From Gracilaria vermiculophylla (Eukaryota; Rhodophyta; Florideophyceae; Gracilariales; Gracilariaceae), in NCBI GenBank assembly GCA_019155205.2, contig JAHNZQ020000079.1, forward strand, positions 220,888-284,887: a stretch of DNA of 64,000 bases. Reading direction: 5' to 3'. Positions 8,949-18,900 of the stretch are shown piece by piece; position 1 is the stretch's first letter; each line of letters begins with the position of its first letter. The notes beneath the pieces are model-generated. The model was not told the DNA's origin. It saw only the letters and a list, made by a program, of their open reading frames with translations, and ran no database searches. The position numbers were made by a program, and so were the translations under genes.

Positions 8949-9487
8949 TCGTCGGCGGCGGCGTCCGGGTCAAAGGTCTGGGCGTCCAGGACGTTGGCGG
9001 TGAAGTCCAGGCGCTGCGAGGCGCGCTGGCACGCGTCGGCCACGTCCTCGAACCACTCCTGCACGTGCGGCAGCTGCTCGGCGGCGGCGACGGCGGCGGC
9101 GTCGGGCAGGTGTTGCTCGGCCAGGTTGCGCTCGCTGTCGGCCATGAGCTCCAGGTTGGCGAGCGTGGCGCCGAATTCGGCGTGGTCGTACTCCTCCATG
9201 AGCTCCATGAAGCCCATGGCCTGCTGGCGGCACGTGCGCCGCAGCGAGCGGAACATGTGCGCCGCCTCCAGCTCGGCCTCCAGCTCGGCGCGCTGCGCAA
9301 AGTACTCGTAGCGCACGGCGTCGGCGGCGCGCTGCGCGAAGGCGTCGCGGATGGCCGATCGCGACGCGGGGTGCTGCGGCGCGGCGTCGCGCGCGGCGCG
9401 GTCGGCGGCGTCGGAGCTGAGCGCGCGCCACGCGGCGCGCGCGGCGGGCGCGGCGCGGCGCACTCGCACGCGTGCGCTCTGCAGCAT
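8882..9487 (-). CDS. Rubrerythrin/ferritin-like mitochondrial protein with lost iron ligands
   Basis: 201 residues from the ATG at 9487 (MLQSARVRVRRAAPAARAAW). The start resembles a mitochondrial presequence ending in WRALSS. Residues about 55-165 align by eye with the rubrerythrin four-helix bundle: AFAQRAADAVRYEYFAQRAE against the usual AFAGESQARNRYTYFA pattern, then MFRSLRRTCRQQAMGFM, TLANLELMADSE and HVQEWFEDVADACQRASQR. Where rubrerythrins have the ligands E, E-x-x-H, E and E-x-x-H, this protein has R, C-x-x-Q, E and Q-x-x-A, so a di-iron site looks destroyed. The C-terminus is an Asp/Gly repeat (DGDGDGDGD). Function is unknown; a structural or regulatory role is possible. Fold assignment is from motif spacing only. 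Confidence 0.6.
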
Positions 9488-9570
9488 GTCGTTGCTCGCT
9501 CTCGCCCGTCGCGTGCCGGTGCGCGCGCGCGTTGCGTTGCCGACGGCGGCGCGCGGCGCGCTGCGCTGTG

Positions 9571-9588
9571 CATATATAATAACATAAT
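9571..9588 (-). promoter_or_regulatory. TATA-like element of the ferritin-like gene
   Basis: An AT island (CATATATAATAACATAATAT on the plus strand) in otherwise extremely GC-rich DNA, about 85-100 bp upstream of the ATG at 9487. The minus strand reads TATTATATATG. Confidence 0.5.
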
Positions 9589-11015
9589 ATGAGCGGCAGC
9601 GACGGCAACGCGACGCGTCAACGTGGCACACGCGAGACGCGTGTGCAGGTTGCACAGCGCGCGGGGTGTACACGCGTGGGCGCGTGCGCGATTGCACAAG
9701 CTGCCACGGTGGCGGTGTTTGCGCGCACGATGATGAGGCGCAGAGACGATGCGCTGCGCTGGGTGCGGCACGACGGCGGGAGACGAGTGGAGACAGCAAG
9801 CACGCTGGTATGCTTGGCGTGCGTTGGCGCAAGCAGCAAGTGGCGGGCGCGGGCGGCGGCGGGCGCGGCGATGGGCGTGTGCAGCGGGCGGCGGCGGAGA
9901 GCGGCGCGGCAGCGAGGCGCGCGCGCGGCGTGGCAGAGCGGCGCGGCTTGGCAGAGGCGCGCGGGGGGTGGACGGCGGGGCGTTGCACACGTGTGCGGCG
10001 GCCGACGACGCTGAGCGCCAGTGCTGCGCGCGTGCGCGACGGACAAACACGCGGCGCCACTGCGCGGCGGTGCAGCGCGCGGGGGGCGCCGCCGCAACGT
10101 GCAACGGCGCGCACGCTGAGGCCGGCCACACGCGGCGGGCGGCGCGCGCACGCGCTGTGCTCGCCGGCGCTCAGCAGCGCGGCGCCGCCGCGGCTGGCGC
10201 GCGCTGCGCCCGCGCGCCATGCGGCCGCTTGAAGCGCGCGCTGCGCACGGGCGCAGCGGCTGAGGCGCGCAGCGCGGGGGGGGGGGCGGGTGCGCCGCAA
10301 GCACGGAAGCGGTGGCGATGCACGGCGGTGCGGTGGCAGGTGCCGAACGAGGCTGAGCGGGTGGAGGGCAGAGCGGGACGCGGCGACGGGTGAGTGGCAG
10401 TGTGCGCGAGAAAGGTACGCAATGGGGGCCGCGGAGGTACAGACGAGCGCAACTTTTGAGGGGGGGGGGGGGGAAGAAGGAAAGGCGCGGCAGAAGGAAA
10501 GGCGCGTCAACTGGGCGTTGGGGGGGGTGCGCGCGCGGGGGGCAGCTGACGCGGCGCGGCGCGTTTACAGCGCGCGGCGGGGGAGCGCTCTGCGGAGGGC
10601 GAGCGCGGGGCGCGGCCGCGGGGCGCGCCAAGCGACTGTACGCGCCGCCGTTGCGTGCGCCGCGGGGGGGGGCGCAGCGCTGGCTGCGGCGCGGGGCGAC
10701 GCGGCGGCGGCTGCGGCGGCGCCGCCGGCGGCGGCGGCTGCGGCGGCGGCGGCGGCGGCGGCGGCACGGCGCGAGGCGCCCGCCGCGCGCGCGCGCGCTC
10801 GCGCCACGCTGTGAGTTGGCGCGCGCCGCGCCCTCAGCCAATGGCGCGCTTACATGCGCGTCGCGCACGCGTGTGGCGCGACGTGTCGCGTGCTTGCACC
10901 CAATGCAAGTCGCCTTCAATTGCGTTTTGGCCGTCCTCTCCGCCGCCGCCGCCCGCCCCCCCCTCCCCCTCTCCTGCGCCGCTGCCGCCGCCGCCGCGTG
11001 CTCCCGCCTTAAATT

Positions 11016-11047
<32 letters not shown>

Positions 11048-11129
11048 TCGCCACCGCCGCCGCCCACGACCTTTCCCCCCCCCCGCTCCCCCTTCTTCCC
11101 CCCCCACCCCCACCCACCACCGCCGCGAC
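9589..11129. other. Divergent GC-rich intergenic region (1.5 kb)
   Basis: Between the ferritin-like gene (-) and the cyclin gene (+). It contains a poly-G run (near 10459-10472), GGC/GCC microsatellites (near 10705-10765) and CT-rich tracts just before the cyclin start (10930-11110). No domain is recognisable in the open frames, so no gene is called. Confidence 0.5.
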
Positions 11130-11318
11130 ATGCAAGCCGCCCTGTACCGCCTCCCCGCCCCCAAGCGCCCCCGCGAAATGCCCCCCTCGCCCGCCCCCGC
11201 CGATCCCGCCGCCACCGCGCGCGTCAAGCGCCCCCGCACCGCGCGCTCGCACACCCCCCACTCCGCCATCTCGCTCGTCAGCTGCGCCGACGCCCCCGCG
11301 TCGCAGTCGCCGCACTTC

Positions 11319-11414
<96 letters not shown>

Positions 11415-11539
11415 NNNNNNNNNNNNNNNNNNNNNNNNNNNNNNNNNNNNNNNNNNNNNNNNNNNNNNNNNNNNNNNNNNNNNNNNNNNNNNNNNNNNNN
11501 NNNNNNNNNNNNNNCCCCCCCCGCCCCCCCCCCCCCCCG

Positions 11540-11581
<42 letters not shown>

Positions 11582-12017
11582 GCCTACGCCCCCGATCTGT
11601 CCCTCACCCCGCACTTCTCGCCCGACCCCACCCCCCCCACCCCGCCCCCGCTGTCGCCGCCGCCGCCGCCGCGCCGCCCGTCGCAGCCGCCCTCGCCGCG
11701 CTCGCCCCACTTTTCGCCGCGCTTCACCCCGCCGTCGCAGCGCGCGTCGCCGCCGCCGCCGCCGCCGCCGCCGCACCCGCCGCGTCGCGCCGCCGCCGCC
11801 GCCGCCGCTGCTGCCGCTGCTGCCGCTGCTGCCGCTGCTGCCGCTGCTGCCGCCGCCGCCGCCGCCGCCACTGCCGTTGCCGCCGCCGACACCAGCGCCG
11901 CCGCCGCCGCAGCCGCGGCGCCCGCGCCCGCACACGCGTGGAGCGACGCCGACCTGGTGGCGGCGCTGTGCGCGCACCTGGAGGCCGCGTGCGCGCGCAA
12001 CGCGCGCGCGGCGGCGC

Positions 12018-12048
<31 letters not shown>

Positions 12049-12492
12049 GGCGCCGCGCGTCGCGCAGCACGCCTTCTTCTCGCAGTACCGGCAGCCGTTC
12101 GAGCTGAGCTTCTACGTGGCGCGGCTGGTGCAGTTCTGCAACTGCTCGCAGTCGGCGTTCGTGGTGGCGCTGGCGCTGCTGGCGCGCGTGCAGGCGCGCT
12201 GCGGCGCGCTGGCGCTGTGCGACATGAACGTGCACCGGCTGCTGTGCACGGCGCTCGTGCTGGCCGTCAAGAACGTGGACGACGAGGTGTTCTCCAACGC
12301 GTACTACGCGCGCGTGGGCGGCATCAGCGTGGCGGAGCTCAACGAGCTGGAGCGCGCCATGCTGGCGCTGCTGGACTGGGACGTGTCGTGCTCGGTGGAG
12401 CGCTTTGCGCGCCTGCAGGCGGCGCTGCTGCACCGGCTGGCGCTGCTGCTGGCGCAGTCGGACCGCGAGCTGCAGCTGCAGCTGCAGCCGCT

Positions 12493-12536
<44 letters not shown>

Positions 12537-12637
12537 GCGAGCACGCGCGCGGGGGGGGAAGGCAGCGCGCGCGGCGGCAGACGTCGCCGCGGCCGCGGCA
12601 GCCGGCGCGCGGTGCGCGCGTGACGTGCGCCGCCTGA
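11130..12637 (+). CDS. P-type (PHO80/PCL-like) cyclin, interrupted by an assembly gap
   Basis: Begins at the ATG at 11130 (MQAALYRLPAPKRPREMPP); the N-terminal and C-terminal parts are in different frames relative to the 100-N gap, whose true length is unknown. The C-terminal part holds a cyclin box typical of the PHO80/cyclin-U family: HAFFSQYRQPFELSFYVARL, FCNCSQSAFVVALALLARV, MNVHRLLCTALVLAVKNVDD, then FSNAYYARVGGISVAELNEL and LLDWDVS. Such cyclins bind a PHO85-type CDK and act in phosphate signalling or cell-cycle control. The N-terminal half is proline-rich with three SPHFSP/TPHFSP motifs around the gap, then a poly-Ala run. The tail has a Glu-Pro repeat (EPEPEPEPEP). The cyclin call is firm; the N-terminus is not. 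Confidence 0.82.
11321..11579. repeat. Poly-C tract flanking an assembly gap
   Basis: About 94 uninterrupted C before the gap and about 65 almost pure C after it. The 100 N at 11415-11514 look like a placeholder. The tract would encode a long poly-Pro run in the cyclin. Its real length and the reading frame across it cannot be known from this assembly. Confidence 0.9.
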
Positions 12638-12688
12638 CGCGGCGCGTTTAGGCCACATGTAGCACTCTCGGTCGCACACTAACTCAAT

Positions 12689-12709
12689 ACACACACACAC
12701 ACACACACA
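12689..12709. repeat. (CA)n microsatellite
   Basis: About ten AC dinucleotides just downstream of the cyclin stop, in the short convergent spacer before the SDR39U1-like gene. Confidence 0.9.
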
Positions 12710-12818
12710 AAGGGGCGCGTGGGCATGCAAGCTTTGCAGCGCGCGCGCGCGACAAGGCGGCGCGCATTGCTGCCGGCCACGGCGGCACGCAGAAAGGCGG
12801 CGCGCGCGCGCGCGGCGC

Positions 12819-13620
12819 TCACAGCTCGGCAGCAATGGCGCGCAGCGCGGGCAGCACGCGCTGGTAGCGGAAGTGGAAACCGGCGGAGAGCAGGCGGCGC
12901 GGCAGCACGCGCTGGCCGTACAGCAGCACGTCGCTGCCCTGGCCGTACAGCGCGCGCAGCAGCGGCGCGGGCACGCGCAGCGCGGCGGGGCGCTGCAGCG
13001 CGGCGCCCAGCGCGCGCGCCAGCTCGTGCATGGTGACGGCGTGCGGCGCGGCGGCGTTGTACGCGCCGCGCATGGCGTCGTCGCACAGCGCGCGCTCGTA
13101 CGCGCGCACCAGGTCGTGCAGGTGCACCCACGACACCACCTGGCGGCCGCTGCCCACGGCGCCGCCCACAAAGGCGCGGAACGGCGGCACCATGCGCGCC
13201 AGCGCGCCGCCGCGCGCGCCCAGCACCACGCCGGCGCGCAGCACGACGCGCCGCACGCCGCCCGGCGCGCGCGCCGCGCCGCCGTCGCCGCCGTCGCCGC
13301 CGGCCGCGGCCGCCGCCTCCCAGCGCGCGCACAGCGCGGCCAGGAAGTCGGCGCCCGGCGGCGCCGCCTCGTCCAGCGCCGGCGCGTCGCTGCCCGCGAA
13401 CGCGCCGTAGTAGCCCACGGCCGACGTGCTGACAAAGGCGCGCGAGCGCACGCGCGCGCGCGCCTGCGTGCGCGCCAGCGCGCGCGCCAGCGCGCGCGTC
13501 GGCTGCAGCCGCGAGCGCTCCACGAGCGCGCGCCCGCGCGCGCCGCCCCAGCGCGACGCCACCGGGTGCCCGCACAGGTTCACCACGCCGTGCGCGTCCA
13601 GCAGCTCCGCCGCCCACGCC

Positions 13621-13669
<49 letters not shown>

Positions 13670-14039
13670 CGTCGTCGTCGCCGGGCGCCCACACGCAGCG
13701 CCGCGCGCCGCGCGCCACCGGCGCGCGCGCGCTGCGCGTCAGCACCACCACCTCGTCGCCGCGCGCCAGCAGCCGCTCGGTGAGCGCGGTGCCCACAAAG
13801 CCGGTGCCGCCCGCCACGACGAACTTTTGGCGCGCCATGCGCGCCGCGCTGCGCCGGCGCGGCGGCGGCGCGCGCGCGGCGGCGCGCGCGGCGGCGGCGG
13901 CGGCGGCGGCGCGGCGGCGGCGCGGCGCGACGAAGGGCGAGGCGCGCGCGGAGAGCGCGGCGTGCGGCGGCGGCGGCGCCGTGGGGTCAAGCGCGGCCGT
14001 GACGGCGCTGCGCGGTGCGCAGGGGACGAAGGCGGCCAT
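12819..14039 (-). CDS. SDR39U1: SDR39U1 / GIANT CHLOROPLAST 1-type NAD(P)-binding epimerase
   Basis: 406 residues from the ATG at 14039 (MAAFVPCAPRSAVTAALDPT). The first ~70 residues are Ala/Arg/Pro-rich, suiting plastid import. An extended SDR of the TIGR01777 family follows: MARQKFVVAGGTGFVGTALT (Rossmann GxxGxxG), VVNLCGHPVASRW, FVSTSAVGYYG (catalytic Tyr region), VVLRAGVVLGARGGAL, VSWVHLHDLVRAYERAL and the C-terminal LLSAGFHFRYQ signature. An unusual Asp-Gly insertion with about 16 glycines (CCG repeat at 13621-13668) sits between the first strands. In plants the relative GC1/AtSulA affects plastid division; the human relative has no assigned substrate. Role here is inferred. Confidence 0.88.
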
Positions 14040-14384
14040 GGTGGCGCTGTGCGGGCGCGGAGAGCGGAGGGCGGCGGCGGCGAGCTGCGCGTGTTGTGCG
14101 CGAGGTGCGGCGCGCGGCGGCGGCGGCACACGCGCGCCACGTGCGGCGGCCGCGCCGTGCGCGCGCGCGGCGCGCCAAGCGCGTGGCGCCAACACGCTTG
14201 CGCCGTGTGCATTGCTTTGGGGCGCTGCGGCCGCGCGTCGTGGCCGAGCCGCTGCAACGGCGCGCGGCGCGCCCGCTGGCTGAGCCGCGCTCGCCGCCGC
14301 GCCGCCGTTGCGCCGCCGTGCGCCGCTGCCGCATTGCTTCTTTGCGCACCGCAGCGTTGCTTCACTTTGTTAGCGTGCCACTGC

Positions 14385-14415
<31 letters not shown>

Positions 14416-14702
14416 CCTTGGCCTCCGCTTGCGCCCAAGTGGCGCCCCCACGCGCGCCCCCACAACCAAAACCTTCCCAGCACACCCCCCCAAAATTGCA
14501 TTGCTCCAAGACGCACCCTGCCGCCCTTCGCCCGCGCCACGCGGCCACGCGGCCACGCGGCCACGCGGCCACGCCCGCCTCCAGCCCAAGAGCGCCAAAA
14601 CACCAACACCATACGTCGCGCGTCCTCCCCGCCGCGGCGCTCCCGCCTCGCTCGACCGCGCGCCGCGCGCCGCGCCGCCCGCCCCCGTCCGCCGCGCTCC
14701 CC
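14040..14702. promoter_or_regulatory. Bidirectional promoter region of SDR39U1 (-) and syntaxin (+)
   Basis: About 660 bp between divergent starts. It contains a CCG run (14388-14413) and about four 9-bp repeats CCACGCGGC (14536-14575). CCACGTGCGG at about 14136-14145 has a CACGTG core. No TATA box is evident. Confidence 0.45.
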
Positions 14703-15293
14703 ATGGCGTCGCGCGATCGCACGCCGCTGTTCCTGCGCTACCGCGCGGAGGCCAACGCGCTGCACGCCGCCCCGCAGCCCTCGCCGCGCCCCCACCGCCG
14801 CGCCGAGCCCGCCCGGCTCGCCGCCCGCCCCGCCGCCGCCCCGCGCCGCCCGCACGTGCGCCCGCACTGGCACTACGCCCACGCCGACCTCAAGGGCGAC
14901 CTCGCCGAGATGCGCCCCATGCTGGCCCACCTCGCCGCCCTCTACGCCAAGCACCTGCTCCCGTCCTTTGGCGACGTCGACACCTCCGACCTCGAGCACC
15001 ACATCCGCCTGCGCTCCGTGCGCCTCACCCAAATGCTGCGCGCCGCCGAGCACAAGCTGCGCGCCGTCGCCGCGCCCCCGCGCCCCGCCCCCGCCGCCCC
15101 CGCCGCGCCGCGCCCCGCGGAGCGCCAGATCCTGCGCAACATGCAGGCCCGCTTCGCAGGCCCGCTGCAGCACCTCTCCGTCGCCTTCCGCCGCAAGCAG
15201 AAGGCCTACCTGCAAAAGCTGCGCGACATGCGCCACGCGCTCGGCGCCCAGCCCAACCCGCCCGCGCATGCCCCTGACGAAAGCGCCCACGCT

Positions 15294-15331
<38 letters not shown>

Positions 15332-15695
15332 TGACGACGACGATGCGGCGCCGCCGCACGCGCCCGCGCAGCAGCTCGCGCAGCTGCCGCCCGTCGAGCG
15401 CGCGCCCGCGCTCGCGCAGCAGCGCGCGCGCGAGCTCAAGCACGTCGCCGCCAGCGTCAACGACCTGGCCGCGCTCGTCGGCGACCTGGCCGGCCTCGTC
15501 GTCGACCAGGGCACCGTGCTCGACCGCGTCGACTACAACCTGGAGCACGTCAGCGCCCACACCTTCGGCGCCCTCAGAGAGCTCCGCATCACCGACGCCG
15601 CCCACCGCAAGCGCCACGCCCTTTGCTGCATCATCGTCTTGTCCGTCGCCTGCGCCCTCATGTTTATCGTTCTCGTCTTCAAGTGGACGTCGTAG
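14703..15695 (+). CDS. TLG2: Qa-SNARE syntaxin-16 / Tlg2
   Basis: 330 residues from the ATG at 14703. The N-terminus ASRDRTPLFLRYRAEA matches the short peptide by which syntaxin-16/Tlg2 binds its SM protein Vps45. An Habc region follows (about 55-190), then an Ala run (codons near 15295-15330). The SNARE motif includes LVVDQGTVLDRVDYNLEHV with the zero-layer Gln269, and the protein ends in a tail anchor (CCIIVLSVACALMFIVLVF). It acts at the trans-Golgi network and endosomes in retrograde fusion. Composition is strongly Ala/Arg/Pro-biased but all diagnostic residues are kept. It is convergent with the SbcD-SbcC gene, 234 bp apart. Confidence 0.92.
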
Positions 15696-15929
15696 CGCCC
15701 GCACACACCCGTCGCCCGCCCGCCCGCCCGGCCCGCCGCGCTCGGCCCGCCGCCGCCCTCGTCTCTCATCATTCTTGTGTTCAACTGCACTTCGTGGCGC
15801 CGCCAAACGGCGCCCGCGCACTCTGGCCCCCGCGCGCTCCGCCCACCGCGCTCCGCCCACCGCGCTCCGCCCACCGCGCTCGCTCGGCCCACCGCGCCCC
15901 GCCCGCGCCCGCGCCCGCTCCCGTGCGCT

Positions 15930-18900
15930 TCACGCCGCGTCGTGCTGCCCGCCCGAATCGACCACCACCCGGCTTTCGTCCGCGCGCCGCTCCACCGTGT
16001 CCGTCCCACCGTGCGCAAACGCCGCCACCTCCGGCGCTTCGTCTTGCGCCACAACCACCACCGTGTTTCGAGCACCCCCCGCGCACACCATCAGCCCTGG
16101 CATCATTCGCGACATGCGCTGCCTGCCGTCGCCGTCCAGCGCCTGCACAATTTCATCCAGCACCATCAGCGAAGACTGGAAGCCCGCGCGCTCGCACGCC
16201 AGATCGCTGAACGCCAGCGCGAACGACAACGAGCACCGTTGCCGCTGCCCGCCGCTCAGTTGGCGCAGCGATCGCTCGCGCACTTCCCCGCCGCCCTTGG
16301 TCCGCACGAAAATGCGCTTGCAGATCACTTCCTTGTTGTCCCCGTCGCTCCGGCTGGATGACTTGTAGTCTGAGAACGCCCGCATTTGCAGAATCAGCTC
16401 TCCGGCCGACAGCTTTTGCAGGTATTCGGCCGTCAGCTTCTCCAGTCTGCTGAGCCCCTCCTCCAGAGCAAACGACGCCACCCCGCGCGCACCGAACGCA
16501 ACGTCAAGCGCCTTCATGGTGTCCATGCTCTCGGAAAGCGAATGAAACTCCTTCTTTCGCTTTGCCACCACGTCCGTCTCTCGTGTTAGCTCCGCTGAAA
16601 TTAACTTTAGAGACTCCTCGTACGGGTTTCCTTCTTCCATGCATGCCCTGCGCTCGGTTTCAAGCTCTCGGCATTTGGCTTCAAGTGTGTGCAGTTCGTC
16701 GAGGTACTCCTGCAGCAGCTTCTTCTCTGCTGCTCGTTGGCTGCGCACCCGTTCTCTTTCGTCTATGACTGCCCGCAGCCGGGTGCACTCGTCTCGTGCC
16801 CGGACCAAGCTAGCGCGTGACTGCTCCACCTTGTTTTCCAAGTAAGCCATCATCTTCGGTTTGATTACGTCCACGTTCTCATTCCGGTCAAACTCAAACA
16901 ACAAGTCAAGGTCCAATAACTGGTCTAGGTACAAATTGCTTTCCCTTTGAAGAGCATTCAAACGATCGGAATATTCTCTCGCGTCTCGGCGTAGAGCAGC
17001 GCGCGTTTCCTTTTCACACCGCAATTTCTTTAGGTGCTCAAACAGTGCCCTCTTTCTCGAGCCGATGGCTTGTCTCTCCGCTTCTACCAACCCCCGAAGG
17101 TGCCGAACACTCTGCTCATACAAGCCAACCTCGCGCACTTTCTTCTCCTCGCTCACGTTGAGCCTTTCTTCAATGGATTGCATCTGCGAGAGAAGCCTTG
17201 ATCGCGCTTCTTCGTATTGCACTCCGTCAAACGGACGCAGACATTTGTCACAGGTAACTGTTCCTGTTCCCGACGGACTCCACGCTGTAGACAGTTTTTC
17301 AACTCGAGGTTCTGACCCGAAAGCTGCATACTCTTCACTCCGACTTAATTGAGCACGGATCTCCAGAAGAGAAACCCGCAGACGCACCGTTTCCTCATGG
17401 GCATTCGAGGCATTTCGGCGAGCAACCTCCACCTGAGAGAGTTCACTAAAGAAGTTTGCGCCTTCGACAGATGCATCCCTAAGATCGTTGAGCCCCACCA
17501 GCTCTTGGAGTTGCTCATCGCACCGACTGAGTTCTCCGGTGCACTTGCGCAGTTGTGAGTCGATATCTGCTGAGAGCTTCATCTTGTTCAGCTCCGCTAC
17601 GGTGGAATCGATAAAACTCTGAAGGTTTGCCATACGTTTTGCTTTGGATCTTTCCCACTCTTCTGCCTTTTCGATAAGCGTCAGGGCGCGACCCTTTAAT
17701 TCCTCGTGTGCTTGGTGGCTTGCCTGCAGTCGGGCCATTTCTGCAGCAGACGCCGAACATTCCACCTCAAAATTCTCCTTCAGGTGCTCGTCACGCTTTC
17801 GTAAAGCTCCTTTCACTTCCCTAATGATCTGTGCAATATCGTCTGCTGTGCATCTCACTGCAAATGACTCGCTGAACGAGATGCTATCTTCTTCCCATCT
17901 GCTGCACGTTGCAACCAGGGATTGCAGCGCATCATTAATACTTGTGACTTTGCGTTGTCTCTCCAATTCAAAATCGTCCAACTGCTTCTCAAGAGATGCC
18001 TTGGCGACTGCCAGCCTCGCAACGACAGCTTCAGCAGCTTTTAAAGATGCCTCGGATACTAGCTGTGTATCGTGCAACTTTGACAGTCTTGCTCTGCATT
18101 TTCTTCGCGCCTCTTTCCATATTTCAATGGGAAAAACCAACGCAAGATGATCCTTCAGCGTTCTGTCCGTGGAATCCAAAAGCCCTCTTCCTGCACCCAT
18201 GTGTTGGCCGAAGAACACCGTATGTGGAAGCAGTGCTCCGTCGACGAGCCGATCAATCCTGTTCTGGGTTTCTTTCACTTCCAAGCCTGACAAGTCAACC
18301 CCATTGATCATCAGGGACAGTCCTTGCTTGTATGATCTTTGAAAACAGCAGAAACGAACATTGCGCACCTTCAGTTAGAATCGATAACAGTGTTCTTCTT
18401 GTAGAGTTGTTCAGTTTCCTTACCTTGTCTTGCTTATTGTTCCATTTCTTGAGCTGGTCCGAGTTACAGTCACGTTTATCTCTCTCTGTTCATCAATGTC
18501 CTCAGAATTGACCAATCCGGCTTGATGACGCTCTTCTGCTGTCATCATATCTCGAGCATCGCAAAGCACTCTTTCCCCAAAAAGCTCAAGTTCTACGGAC
18601 ACTGTGCATCTCTTCGAATTGTCATGAACCATTTCCAAAGCAACCCCCTTCTCTACAGATCCATCTGGTCTTGCATCAGTTTTCCCGGTCATTGCCCAGA
18701 GCGATGCCATTGCCAATGTCGTCTTCCCTGTTGCATTCGTCCTCCCTGTCAGAGCACCGTCTTCATCACAGTCCCTTCCTACTAAAAGTACAATTCCCCG
18801 TTTGTAGAGTGGATACGTTGTAGGTTCTAGGAATGGTCCAAAGCCTTCCAAGCTAACCGATTTCCAGCGAATGTTAACGTCCTTTCCAGAGAGACTAGAG

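Noticed and set aside
10655..11129. Longer N-terminus of the cyclin
   Set aside because: Upstream codons are Gly/Ala/Pro noise from GC repeats; the ATG at 11130 starts a more normal peptide. The gap prevents certainty.
9618..11315. 565-codon minus-strand open frame
   Set aside because: Arg/Ala-rich with no domain; arises from the absence of AT-rich stop codons in very GC-rich DNA.
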